From the NCBI GenBank assembly GCA_009691855.1, contig SIAI01000003.1, positions 62,001 to 126,000 of the forward strand: a DNA stretch of 64,000 nucleotides. Reading direction: 5' to 3'. The notes beneath the pieces were generated by a model. It was not told the DNA's origin. It was given only the letters and a program-made list of their open reading frames with translations, and did no database searches. Below are positions 43,763 through 52,420 of the stretch, in pieces. Both the position numbers and the translations under genes were made by a program. Each line of letters starts with the position of its first letter. The first letter of the stretch is position 1. Origin of the DNA: Planctomycetota bacterium (lineage in GTDB: Bacteria > Planctomycetota > UBA1135 > GCA-002686595).

Positions 43763-45937
43763 TCAGGGGATCGGCCGCAGCTCGTCCACGCCCTCCGTGA
43801 TGCGCACGCGCGCGTCGACCGCCACGTCGCGGAAGGTCTGCGTGAGGTCGCTGGTGGGCCAGTAGATCTCCAGCACGTCGATGCGCGTCGCGGAGCCGAG
43901 GCCGAGGTGCTGCCGCAGCGGGTTGGCGCCGAAGCTGCCGCCGCTGTTCACGTGGCGGTAGATCGAACGCTTGACGCCGTTCTCGCTGACTTCGCAGCGG
44001 ATGCGCGCGCCGATGCCGGCGCGGTTCGACTTCACGCCGAGCGCCTGCACCTCGATCCAGTGCCGGCCGAAGCCGGGGTTCTGGAACAGCGCGTTGCCGA
44101 AGGCGTCGCCCGGGAAGGCGCCGCCCATCTCGGCGAAGACGTCCGTGTCGCCGTCGCGGTCCAGGTCGGCGAAGGCCACGCCGTGGCCCTTCTGCAGGTG
44201 CCCGAAGCCGCCGTTGGTGGTGACGTCGGCGAAGCGCTTGCCGCCGCGGTTCCAGTACATGCGGTTGGGCACCAGCGCTTCGTAGTCGGGGAAGCCCGTG
44301 GAGAGGTAGAAGTCGAGGAAGCCGTCGTCATCGAGGTCGCCGAAGTTGGCGCCCATGGTGATGCTGATGTCGGTCAGGCCCACCTCGCGCGTCACGTCGC
44401 GGAAGCCGCCGTGGCCGTCGCCGCGGAACAGGCGCGCGAGCTCGGCGTTGCTCTGGCCGCCCAGCAGGTCGAGCACGTAGGGTCCGACCTTGGTCCAGTA
44501 GCTCGAGACGTAGAGATCCAGCGCGCCGTCGTTGTCGTAGTCGAAGAACCACACCGGGAAGCTGCGCTCCGGCCCCAGCACGGAGAGCCTCGCGGCCACG
44601 TCCTCGAAGGTGCCGTCGCGCTTGTTGTGATAGAGCCGATCGTCGCCGAGGTTGGAGACGTAGAGGTCGGGGTAGCGGTCGCCGTCGTAGTCGCCCCAGC
44701 AGCAGCCCTTGGCGTAGCGCTGATTCAGGACCCCGGCCGCGGCCGCCACGTCCACGAACCTGCCGTTGCCCTCGTTCCGAAATAGCTGGCTGGGCGCGTC
44801 GATGCGCGGACTCGACTCGTTGGCCATGTACAGGTCGAGGTCGCCGTCGTTGTCATAGTCGGCCCAGGCCACGGCCTGGGTCGGGTAGTTCGCCTCCGCC
44901 AGGCCGGCGGCGAAGGTCACGTCCAGGAAGGTGCCGTCGCCCTCGTTGTGCAGCAGCGACTCGGCCACGCGGCCCTGCTCGTACAGCCAGGCGCCGCGCG
45001 GCACGAGGATGTCGAGCCAGCCGTCGTTGTCGTAGTCGGTCTGGATGCAGTTGAGTCCGCCGCCGATGCCCTTCAAGTTGGCCGCCTCCGTGCGCTCGAC
45101 GAAGGTGCCGTCGGGCTGGCCCTTGAACAGGCGCAGTTGCCCGCTGGGCAGCACCTCCGAGGTCACCAGGTCGAACACGCCGTCGTTGTCGAAGTCGTCG
45201 GCGATCGCGCCTCCGGCGAGGGTCATGGAGTTCACGCCGAGCTGCGGGGCGACGTCCACGAAACGCGGGAAGGCTTCGTCCGAGGCGAAGGCCGAGGGCG
45301 GGACGACGAGCGCGGGCGGCACGTGCTCGGGGTACTCGCCGAGCGTCATGTAGGCGAGGTTGAGCAGCCAGCGCGCGGTCAGGTCCTCGGGCGCGTCGGC
45401 CAGCAACGCGGTGAACACCTCGATCGCCTTGCGCGAGCCCTGTTGGTCCTGGTGCACGCCGCCCTTCCCGATCGGCACCAGGCAGCTCTCGCTGGTGTGG
45501 CGAGCGACGCAGTTCTGGGTCTCGCCCAGGCGCAGCCACGACAACCCCAGATAGAAGCGCGTCTTGAGCATGGCCTCGTGCTCGACCTTGCCCTCCAGCC
45601 TCGGCAGCAGCGCGCAGGCCTCCGCGAAGTGCTCGACCGCGCTCTCGGTCTTGCCCTGGCGCAGCTCGACCATCGCGATCTTGCCCAGCAGGTCCCAGCG
45701 CTTCTGCGCCTGCTTGCCCGGCGCCAGCGCGGCCAGCGCCGCGTGCAGCCCGGGCAGCTCCCACTCGCCGATGAAGATCTTGTCGTACTCGAGCCTGCGC
45801 GCCGGCTCGGCCAGGTAGGCGAGCATGCGTGCGTGGCTCGCGCGCCGCGCGTCGGCTCCCGCCGCGGGCACCGGGGCCTCAGCCGACGCCTGCAGCAGGA
45901 GGGAGAGGGCGGCGAGCGCCTGGAGCGCGAGACACAT
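43763..45937 (-). CDS. Exported TPR plus CRTAC1-like (VCBS, ASPIC/UnbV) protein
   Basis: A 724-residue protein that combines in one chain what the neighbouring TPR and CRTAC1-like genes encode separately. The signal peptide is MCLALQALAALSLLLQASA. Residues about 40-200 are TPR-like (LLGKIAMVELRQGKTESAVE, LTARWLLNLAYMTLGEYPE). Residues about 220-610 carry FG-GAP/VCBS loops (DDFDNDGVFDLVT, DYDNDGWLDILV, DYDNDGDLDLYMAN, DLDDDGFLDFYLS, DLDRDGDTDVFAE). The ASPIC/UnbV domain ends the protein (GANPLRQHLGLGSATRIDVLEI, in parts). The function of the family is unknown; surface location is inferred from the signal. Convergent with the paralogous gene. Confidence 0.87.
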   Translation of the reverse strand: MCLALQALAALSLLLQASAEAPVPAAGADARRASHARMLAYLAEPARRLEYDKIFIGEWELPGLHAALAALAPGKQAQKRWDLLGKIAMVELRQGKTESAVEHFAEACALLPRLEGKVEHEAMLKTRFYLGLSWLRLGETQNCVARHTSESCLVPIGKGGVHQDQQGSRKAIEVFTALLADAPEDLTARWLLNLAYMTLGEYPEHVPPALVVPPSAFASDEAFPRFVDVAPQLGVNSMTLAGGAIADDFDNDGVFDLVTSEVLPSGQLRLFKGQPDGTFVERTEAANLKGIGGGLNCIQTDYDNDGWLDILVPRGAWLYEQGRVAESLLHNEGDGTFLDVTFAAGLAEANYPTQAVAWADYDNDGDLDLYMANESSPRIDAPSQLFRNEGNGRFVDVAAAAGVLNQRYAKGCCWGDYDGDRYPDLYVSNLGDDRLYHNKRDGTFEDVAARLSVLGPERSFPVWFFDYDNDGALDLYVSSYWTKVGPYVLDLLGGQSNAELARLFRGDGHGGFRDVTREVGLTDISITMGANFGDLDDDGFLDFYLSTGFPDYEALVPNRMYWNRGGKRFADVTTNGGFGHLQKGHGVAFADLDRDGDTDVFAEMGGAFPGDAFGNALFQNPGFGRHWIEVQALGVKSNRAGIGARIRCEVSENGVKRSIYRHVNSGGSFGANPLRQHLGLGSATRIDVLEIYWPTSDLTQTFRDVAVDARVRITEGVDELRPIP

Positions 45938-46112
45938 GCGGGGTCCTGGGGAGGCGAACGGCGCGACCGGGTCGGTTGACGGATTCCGGCGGCCGGCGAC
46001 CGGAACCTTATCACTTTGGCGCGTTCCCCTGGCCTCCCCGGCCGCGCGTGGGCTGCCCGCGCCGGGGTCGCGAAGAGGGCTCGTCCACGCGTGTGCGGAG
46101 GCCCGCTGGCGC

Positions 46113-46126
46113 CTACACTGCGCGCC
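46113..46126 (+). promoter_or_regulatory. Candidate -10 region of the S46 peptidase gene
   Basis: TACACT (46114-46119) within CTACACTGCGCGCC, identical over 14 bases to the element upstream of the BMC operon (876-889). The ends of the two strings lie 41 and 38 bases before the respective start codons. No good -35 hexamer is visible here (TGTGCG at the expected place), so the promoter assignment is tentative. Confidence 0.35.
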
Positions 46127-46167
46127 CTCTTCGCGCTCTCCCGAACCTCGTCCCTGCGCTCGTTCCC

Positions 46168-48240
46168 ATGAAGCGTTTCCTGCTCGCGTTGCTGGTGCTG
46201 TCCTCTTCCGCCTTCGCGGCCGACGAGGGCATGTGGCTGTTGAACAAGCTCCCGCACAAACTGCTGCAGGCGAAGTACGGCTTCGCCGCCAGCGACGCGT
46301 GGGTCGAGCACGTGCAGAAGTCGGCCGTGCGCATCTCGACCGGCGGCTCGGGCTCCTTGGTCTCGGCGCGCGGGCTGGTGCTGACCAACCACCACGTGGG
46401 CGCGGACATGCTCGAGAAGCTCTCGACCTCCGCGCACAACTACATCGAGAGCGGCTTCTTCGCGCGCCAGGCGAGCGAGGAGGTGCCCTGCCCGGACATC
46501 GAGATGGACATCCTGTGGACGATCGAGGACGTGAGCGCGCGCGTGAACGGCGCGGCGAGCGCGGCCAAGAGCGCGGCCGAGGGCAACGACGCGCGGCGCA
46601 AGATGATCGCGACGATCCAGGACGAGGCCCACCAGAAGAGTGGCCTCAAGTGCGAGATCGTCACGCTGTACCAGGGCGGCGCCTACCACCTGTACAGCTA
46701 CCGCACCTACACCGACGTGCGCCTGGTGATGGCGCCCGAGAAGGGCATCGCCTTCTACGGCGGCGACCCGGACAACTTCGAGTACCCGCGCTACGACCTC
46801 GACATGTGCTTCTTCCGCATCTACGAGGGCGGCAAGCCCCTCGCATCGGAGCACTACCTGAAGTGGAGCGCGAACGGCACGCAGAAGGACGAACTCGTGT
46901 TCGTCGCCGGCCATCCGGGACGCACCGAGCGCCTGTTCACCGTGGCGCACCTCGAGTTCCTGCGCGACGTCGTGTACCCGATGGCGTTGCGCAACCTGTG
47001 GCGCCGCGAGGTCCAGCTCGCCAGCTTCTCCGGCCGCAGCGAGGAGAACCGGCGCATCGCCGAGGGCGACTTCTTCGGCGCGCAGAACAGCCGCAAGGCG
47101 CGCACCGGCATCCTCCAGGGCCTGCAGGACGGGCGCCTGATGGAGAAGAAGAAGGCCGCAGAGCAGAAGTTGCGCGCGGCCGTGGCGGCGAACCCCGAGT
47201 GGCAGAAGCAGTGGGGCGACGCCTGGGACCAGATCGCGCGCGCTGAGAACGCCTACCGCGAGTTCTACGCGCGCTACACGGCGCCCGGCGTGGGCCGCAG
47301 CGGCATGGGCGCGTTGTTCGGGAGCGGGCGCGATCTGCTGCGCCTGGCAGAGGAGAAGCCCAAGGACAGCGCCTCGCGCCTGCGCGAGTACGGCGACTCG
47401 CGCTTGCCCTCGCTCGAGGTGCGCCTGCTCTCACCCGCGCCGGTGTACGCGCAGCTCGAGATCGACGCGCTGGCGAGCGGGCTCCAGCTTGCGGCCGAGC
47501 TGCTCGGCGGCAACGACCCGCTGGTGGTGAAGGCCCTGGGCGGGCTGTCGCCGCGCCTCTGCGCCGAGAAGGTCGTGCTGGGCTCCAAGCTCGCCGACCT
47601 GGCCGAGCGCAAGCGCCTCTACGAGGGCGGCAAGGCCGCGGTCGACGCGTGCAAGGATCCGTTGATCGAGCTCGCGCGCGTGTTCGACGCCGAGAACCGC
47701 GTGCTGCGCAAGCGCTACGAGGATCAGGTCGAGGCCGTCGAGCGCGAGGCCTACGCCAAGATCGCCGCGGCGCAGTTCGCGGTCTTCGGCGAGGAGCTCT
47801 ACCCCGACGCGACCTTCACCCTGCGCCTGGCCTTCGGCACCGTGAAGGGCTACCGCGAGAACGGCAAGGACGTCGCGCCCTACACCGACTTCAACGGGCT
47901 GTACGCGCGCAGCGCCGAGCGCAAGAACCAGCCGCCCTTCGAGCTGCCCGAACGCTGGGTCGAGAAGAAGGCCGCGCTCGACGCGAGCACGCCCTACGAC
48001 TTCATTTCGACCTGCGACATCATCGGCGGCAACTCCGGCTCGCCGGTGATCAACAAGGCTGGCGAGGTCGTGGGCCTGATCTTCGACGGCAACATCCAGA
48101 GCCTGGTGCTGGACGTCGCCTACGACGAGGAACAGGCGCGCGCCGTGTCGGTCGACTCGCGCGCGATCGTCGAGTCCCTGCGCAAGGTGTACGAGCTGCC
48201 CGAGCTCGCCGCCGAGCTGACCGGCAAGGTCGGTCCGTGA
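46168..48240 (+). CDS. Exported S46 family dipeptidyl-peptidase (DPP7/DPP11-like)
   Basis: A 690-residue protein with a cleavable signal (MKRFLLALLVLSSSAFA). The S46 catalytic triad is recognisable: histidine in LVLTNHHVGAD (H75/H76), aspartate in YGGDPDNFEYPRYDLD, and serine in GGNSGSPVIN near residue 615. Length and motif order match bacterial DPP7/DPP11, which release dipeptides from peptide N-termini in the periplasm. In that family the residue after FD near the S1 pocket decides specificity (Gly in DPP7, Arg in DPP11). Here the segment is IFDGNIQSL, so a DPP7-like preference for hydrophobic residues is predicted. The next gene, an S9 peptidase, starts 32 bases downstream, suggesting a peptide-degradation operon. 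Confidence 0.92.
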   Translation: MKRFLLALLVLSSSAFAADEGMWLLNKLPHKLLQAKYGFAASDAWVEHVQKSAVRISTGGSGSLVSARGLVLTNHHVGADMLEKLSTSAHNYIESGFFARQASEEVPCPDIEMDILWTIEDVSARVNGAASAAKSAAEGNDARRKMIATIQDEAHQKSGLKCEIVTLYQGGAYHLYSYRTYTDVRLVMAPEKGIAFYGGDPDNFEYPRYDLDMCFFRIYEGGKPLASEHYLKWSANGTQKDELVFVAGHPGRTERLFTVAHLEFLRDVVYPMALRNLWRREVQLASFSGRSEENRRIAEGDFFGAQNSRKARTGILQGLQDGRLMEKKKAAEQKLRAAVAANPEWQKQWGDAWDQIARAENAYREFYARYTAPGVGRSGMGALFGSGRDLLRLAEEKPKDSASRLREYGDSRLPSLEVRLLSPAPVYAQLEIDALASGLQLAAELLGGNDPLVVKALGGLSPRLCAEKVVLGSKLADLAERKRLYEGGKAAVDACKDPLIELARVFDAENRVLRKRYEDQVEAVEREAYAKIAAAQFAVFGEELYPDATFTLRLAFGTVKGYRENGKDVAPYTDFNGLYARSAERKNQPPFELPERWVEKKAALDASTPYDFISTCDIIGGNSGSPVINKAGEVVGLIFDGNIQSLVLDVAYDEEQARAVSVDSRAIVESLRKVYELPELAAELTGKVGP

Positions 48241-48272
48241 TCCCGAGCCGCGTCGCACACCCCGCCATCCCG

Positions 48273-50399
48273 ATGAAGCACTCCATCCTCGTTCCCGCTG
48301 CTCTGCTGTTCCTCGCCGCCTGCACGGCTCCGCCGAGCTCTGGCTCCGCCACGGCCTCGAAGCCCGAACGCGCCCAGGCCCGCGAGGCCGTGGCCAGCGG
48401 CAAGAGCCACGCCTTCGGCATCGACGACATGCTGGCCATGGACCGGCTGAGCGACCCGCAGCTCTCGCCCGACGGCCAATGGATCCTGTTCAACGTGCGC
48501 GTCACCGACCTGGCCGCGAACAAGGGGCGCACGGATCTGTGGAAGATCGCCGTCGGGGGCGGCGAACCGCAGCGCCTGACCGAGCACGAGGCCACCGACA
48601 CGAACGGCCGCTGGCTGGCGGACGGCTCGATCGTGTTCCTCTCCAGCCGCTCGGGCTCGATGCAGGTGTGGGGCATGGACGCCTCCGGGGAGAACGAGCG
48701 CCAGCTCAGCACGCTGCCGCTCGACGTCGGCAACCTGGCGGTGTTCCCGGACGGCAAGCGTCTGCTGCTGAGCTTCGATGTCTTCGTCGACGCTCCGGAC
48801 CTCGCCACCACGGCGAAGCGCGACGCGGAGCGCGAGGCCAGCCCGGTCAAGGCGCGCGTTTACGACTCGCTGCTCTTCCGCCACTGGGATTCGTGGGAGG
48901 ACGGCAAGCGCAGCCACGTGTTCGCCTGGACGCTCGGCGGCGGCGAGCCGCGCGACCTCATGCGCGGCATGGACGCCGACGCGCCCACGCATCCCTTCGG
49001 CGGCACGGAAGAGCTCGCCATCTCGCCCGACGGCAAGGAAGTGCTGTTCGCGGCCAAGGACGACGGCGCGGCGAACGCCTGGACGACCAACATCGACGTG
49101 TGGCGCGTGCCGGCCGACGGTTCGGCTCAGCCCACGCGCGTCTCGACCGGCACGGGCATGGACAACGTGCCCAGCTACTCGCCCGACGGTTCATCGATCG
49201 CCTGGTTGTCGATGGAGCGCGGCGGCTACGAGGCCGATCGCCAGCGCATCGTGCTGCTGGAGCGCGCCAGCGGGAAGCAGCGCGTGCTGACGCAGGACTG
49301 GGATCGCTCGGCGGCCGAGTACTGCTGGTCGGACGACGGCAAGACGCTGTTCGCCGCGGCGGACAACGTCGGCAACCACTCGCTGTTCGCGGTCGACGTG
49401 GCCAGCGGGCGCGTGACCACGCTCGTCGAGAAGGGCACGGTCGCCTCGCCGCTGCAGGCGGCAGGAGGCCTCGTCTACTCGCTCGACACGCTACGCGCGC
49501 CGGCCGAGCTGTGGAGCGCGTCGCTGACCGGCGCGGGCGCCAAGGCGCTCACGCACTTCAACGACGAGAGGGTGGCCGCCGCGCGCATGGGCGAGTACGA
49601 GCAGTTCTCGTTCCCCGGCGCCCACGGCGACACGGTGCACGGCTACCTGGTGAAGCCCGCCGACTTCGACCCGGCCAAGAAGTACCCGCTCGCGTTCCTG
49701 ATCCACGGCGGCCCGCAGGGTTCCTTCGGCGACCACTTCCACTACCGCTGGAACCCGCAGGCGTACGCCGGCGCGGGCTACGCCGCGCTCATGGTCGACT
49801 TCCACGGCTCGACCGGCTACGGCCAGGCCTTCTGCGACGCGATCCGCGAGGACTGGGGCGGCGCGCCCTACGAGGACCTGATGAAGGGCCTCGATTTCGC
49901 TCTGCTGCAGTACGCCTTCCTCGACGGCAACAAGGTCGGGGCGCTGGGCGCCTCCTACGGCGGCTACATGATCAACTGGATCGCGGGTCAGACCGACCGC
50001 TTCGAGTGCCTGGTCAACCACGACGGCAACCTCGACGAGCGCATGGCCTACTTCGACACCGAGGAACTGTGGTTCCCCGAGTGGGACCACGGCGGCCTGC
50101 CCTGGGAGAACCCGGAGAACTACGCCAAGCACAACCCGATCGAGTTCGTGAAGCACTGGCAGACGCCGATGCTCGTGATCCACGGCGGACAGGACTTCCG
50201 CGTGGTCGAGACGCAGGGCATGTCGACCTTCACCGCGCTGCAGCGCCTGGGCATCCCCTCGAAGTTCCTGTACTTCCCCGACGAGAACCACTGGGTGCTC
50301 AAGCCGCAGAACAGCCGCTTTTGGCACCAGAACGTGATTGGGTGGCTGGACCAGTGGCTCAAGGGCGCGCAGCCGGTGCCGGCCGCGGCCGCGCGCTGA
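48273..50399 (+). CDS. S9 family prolyl oligopeptidase/acylaminoacyl-peptidase lipoprotein
   Basis: A 708-residue protein with a lipoprotein signal (ILVPAALLFLAAC, C17). An N-terminal WD40-like beta-propeller (about 55-430; LSPDGQWILFNVRV, ISPDGKEVLFAAKDD, YSPDGSSIAWLSMERG) leads to an alpha/beta-hydrolase domain. The latter has the nucleophile motif GASYGGYM, the oxyanion HGGPQGSF, the acid in HGGQDFRV and the histidine in PDENHW. These features define serine oligopeptidases of family S9, usually cleaving short peptides. It is the second gene of a probable operon: S46 peptidase, this gene, then RidA ten bases downstream. Confidence 0.93.
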   Translation: MKHSILVPAALLFLAACTAPPSSGSATASKPERAQAREAVASGKSHAFGIDDMLAMDRLSDPQLSPDGQWILFNVRVTDLAANKGRTDLWKIAVGGGEPQRLTEHEATDTNGRWLADGSIVFLSSRSGSMQVWGMDASGENERQLSTLPLDVGNLAVFPDGKRLLLSFDVFVDAPDLATTAKRDAEREASPVKARVYDSLLFRHWDSWEDGKRSHVFAWTLGGGEPRDLMRGMDADAPTHPFGGTEELAISPDGKEVLFAAKDDGAANAWTTNIDVWRVPADGSAQPTRVSTGTGMDNVPSYSPDGSSIAWLSMERGGYEADRQRIVLLERASGKQRVLTQDWDRSAAEYCWSDDGKTLFAAADNVGNHSLFAVDVASGRVTTLVEKGTVASPLQAAGGLVYSLDTLRAPAELWSASLTGAGAKALTHFNDERVAAARMGEYEQFSFPGAHGDTVHGYLVKPADFDPAKKYPLAFLIHGGPQGSFGDHFHYRWNPQAYAGAGYAALMVDFHGSTGYGQAFCDAIREDWGGAPYEDLMKGLDFALLQYAFLDGNKVGALGASYGGYMINWIAGQTDRFECLVNHDGNLDERMAYFDTEELWFPEWDHGGLPWENPENYAKHNPIEFVKHWQTPMLVIHGGQDFRVVETQGMSTFTALQRLGIPSKFLYFPDENHWVLKPQNSRFWHQNVIGWLDQWLKGAQPVPAAAAR

Positions 50400-50409
50400 G
50401 GGCGCGAAC

Positions 50410-50838
50410 ATGCGACGCTCCACGCTGCTCTGCGCACTGCTCCTGCTCGCCAGCTGCCACACGACGCGCGAGCGTCTGCGCAGCCCGAACCGCACCGACG
50501 CGCTGCCCTTCAGCAACGCGGTCACGGCCGACGGGCTGTGCTTCCTGGCCGGCACGCTGGGCGTGGACCCGGCGACCGGCAAGCCGCCCGCGGATCCCGA
50601 GCAGGAGGTGCAGCTCATGCTCGACAACTTCGCGGCCGCGCTGGCGCTCGACGGCCTGACGGCGGACGACCTCGTCTCGGTGACGGTCTTCTGTCCCGAC
50701 CTCACGCTCTACGAGACCTTCAACAAGGTCTACGCCAGCGCCTTCACGCAGGGCTTCCCCGCGCGCGCCTTCATCGGCTCGGGCCCGCTCCTGCGCGGCT
50801 GCCGCTTCGAGATCCAGGGCATCGCGGCGCGCAGATGA
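50410..50838 (+). CDS. RidA (YjgF/UK114) family protein with lipoprotein signal
   Basis: A 142-residue protein: a lipoprotein signal (STLLCALLLLASC) fused to a RidA domain with FSNAVTADGLCFLAGTLGVDP, LDNFAAALALDGLTADDLV and the C-terminal motif FPARAFIGSGPLLRGCRFEI. The arginine that in RidA holds the substrate carboxylate (PAR) is present. Cytoplasmic RidA hydrolyses reactive enamine/imine intermediates made by PLP enzymes. Here the signal predicts export, which is unusual, so the substrate probably differs. It follows the S9 peptidase by ten bases and is likely cotranscribed with it. Confidence 0.88.
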   Translation: MRRSTLLCALLLLASCHTTRERLRSPNRTDALPFSNAVTADGLCFLAGTLGVDPATGKPPADPEQEVQLMLDNFAAALALDGLTADDLVSVTVFCPDLTLYETFNKVYASAFTQGFPARAFIGSGPLLRGCRFEIQGIAARR

Positions 50839-50929
50839 CTCGGCCACGCGCGCGTGGGCGGAGCGCGCGGCGCTCGCACCCCCCGCTGCACGAAGGCCAA
50901 AAATTCGAATCCTCCTCGCCGCGCATGGC

Positions 50930-52408
50930 ATGTCCTTCTGCGCCATGCTCTCCCTCCTGCTGCTCTGCGCCGCTCCGTCCCTGCAGTCCACGGATCCGGT
51001 CCATCCCGACCTCGTCGACTTCACGCCGCGCTGGCGCCAGGCGATGGGGGAGTGCGGCGTCGCCGCGCTGGCCATGGCGCTGGTCGAGGGCGACGAGGTC
51101 GTGCACCGCGTGACGTTGGGGCGGCGCGATCCCGAGCGCGAGCTGCCGGTCACGAAGGACACCCTCTTCTACATCGCCTCGGCCACCAAGCCCTACGTGG
51201 CCTTCGCGCTCGCGCAGCTCGCCGAGCAGGGCAAGGTCGACCTCGACGCGCCGGTGAAGAAGTACCTGCCGCGCTTCCAGCTGGCCGACGCCGCGCTCAG
51301 CGCGTCGATCACCGTGCGCGACCTGCTGTGCCACCGCCATGGCCTGAGCCGCGGCCCGATCGTGCTGCTCGACGCCTACACGGGGGAGATCACCGAGGAC
51401 CGTTACTACCACTTCCTGGCCACGCTGCAGCCTGCGCGGCGCGTCGTGTACTCCAACCTGCACTTCACCCTGGCCGGGCGCGTGATCGAGGCCGTCAGCG
51501 GCCAGCCGTGGCGCGAGTACTTGAAAGAGCACGTCTTCGCGCCGGCCGGCATGACGCGTACCAGCGGCTACGCCGACTGGATGTACGCGCAGGAGGATGT
51601 CGCCTTCCCGGCGGTGTTCGCGGGCGACCAGGCCGTGCGCGCGCCGCACAAGAGCGATCACACGATGCACGCCGCAGGCGGCCTGGGCACGAGCATCGAC
51701 GACTTCACGCGCTGGATCCGCCTGCAGCTCGGGCGCGGGGAGATCGACGGCGTGCGCGTGCTCGGTCCCGAGGCCACGGAGAAGAGCTGGGAGCTCCTGT
51801 CTACGTCGCGCGACGACGCCGACTTCGGGCCGACCGAGGGCTTCGCGCTCGGCTGGCAGCGCGGCAGCTACCGCGGGCACCTCGAGCTGCGTCACGGCGG
51901 CGGCTACACCGGCTCGGCCTCGTACGTGTGCTTCCTGCCCGAGCTCGGTCTGGGGCTCGCGGTGCTGGCGACCGGCGGCCAGGGTGCGGGCGGATTGTGT
52001 CAGCTCGTCTCGCGTGACGTACACGAGCGGCTGCTGGCCGACGACCAGGTGGTGGACGAGCTGCCGGCGCTGCTGGAGCGCGCGCGCGCCGCGCGCAAGG
52101 CCGACGACAAGCGCAGGGCGGCCGAGGCCGCGGCGCCGGCCGCGGTGCTGCAGCTCTCGTTGCCGCTCGCGAGCTACGCGGGCACGTACCGCAACGAGTG
52201 GTTCGGCACGCTGACGATCGCGGCGCGCGGCGCAGGACTCGTGGGACATCTCGGCGAGCTCGCGCTCGAGCTGCGCACGCCGATGACGGACGGCCTGCGC
52301 CTCGGCGGACAGGGCGCGCCCGACAGCGAGGGGCACTTCGTGCTCGCAGACGGCAAGGTGCTCGCGGTCGAGCTCGACCTCGACGGGCCCGTGCGCTTCA
52401 CGCGCTGA
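50930..52408 (+). CDS. Exported serine hydrolase, beta-lactamase/D-aminopeptidase family
   Basis: A 492-residue protein with a signal (MLSLLLLCAAPSLQS). Motifs of the class C beta-lactamase fold: S84-x-x-K87 in IASATKPYVAF, Y174-S-N176 in VVYSNLHFTLAG, and HGGGYTGSASY as the third motif. The catalytic domain ends near residue 365. A Lys/Ala-rich linker leads to a C-terminal beta domain (LASYAGTYRNEWFGTLTIA) like the lipocalin-type domain of many such hydrolases. It is related in layout to the serine hydrolase at 22599 but not a close copy. The substrate is unknown. It lies 91 bases after ridA in the same direction and may close the peptide-hydrolase cluster. Confidence 0.87.
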   Translation: MSFCAMLSLLLLCAAPSLQSTDPVHPDLVDFTPRWRQAMGECGVAALAMALVEGDEVVHRVTLGRRDPERELPVTKDTLFYIASATKPYVAFALAQLAEQGKVDLDAPVKKYLPRFQLADAALSASITVRDLLCHRHGLSRGPIVLLDAYTGEITEDRYYHFLATLQPARRVVYSNLHFTLAGRVIEAVSGQPWREYLKEHVFAPAGMTRTSGYADWMYAQEDVAFPAVFAGDQAVRAPHKSDHTMHAAGGLGTSIDDFTRWIRLQLGRGEIDGVRVLGPEATEKSWELLSTSRDDADFGPTEGFALGWQRGSYRGHLELRHGGGYTGSASYVCFLPELGLGLAVLATGGQGAGGLCQLVSRDVHERLLADDQVVDELPALLERARAARKADDKRRAAEAAAPAAVLQLSLPLASYAGTYRNEWFGTLTIAARGAGLVGHLGELALELRTPMTDGLRLGGQGAPDSEGHFVLADGKVLAVELDLDGPVRFTR

Positions 52409-52420
52409 ACGCGGCGCGGA

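Noticed and set aside
50905-50925. tRNA-like T-loop sequence (ATTCGAATCC) before the serine hydrolase gene
   Set aside because: The flanking bases do not pair to form a T stem and no acceptor or anticodon arm is visible, so neither a tRNA nor an attachment-site remnant can be supported.
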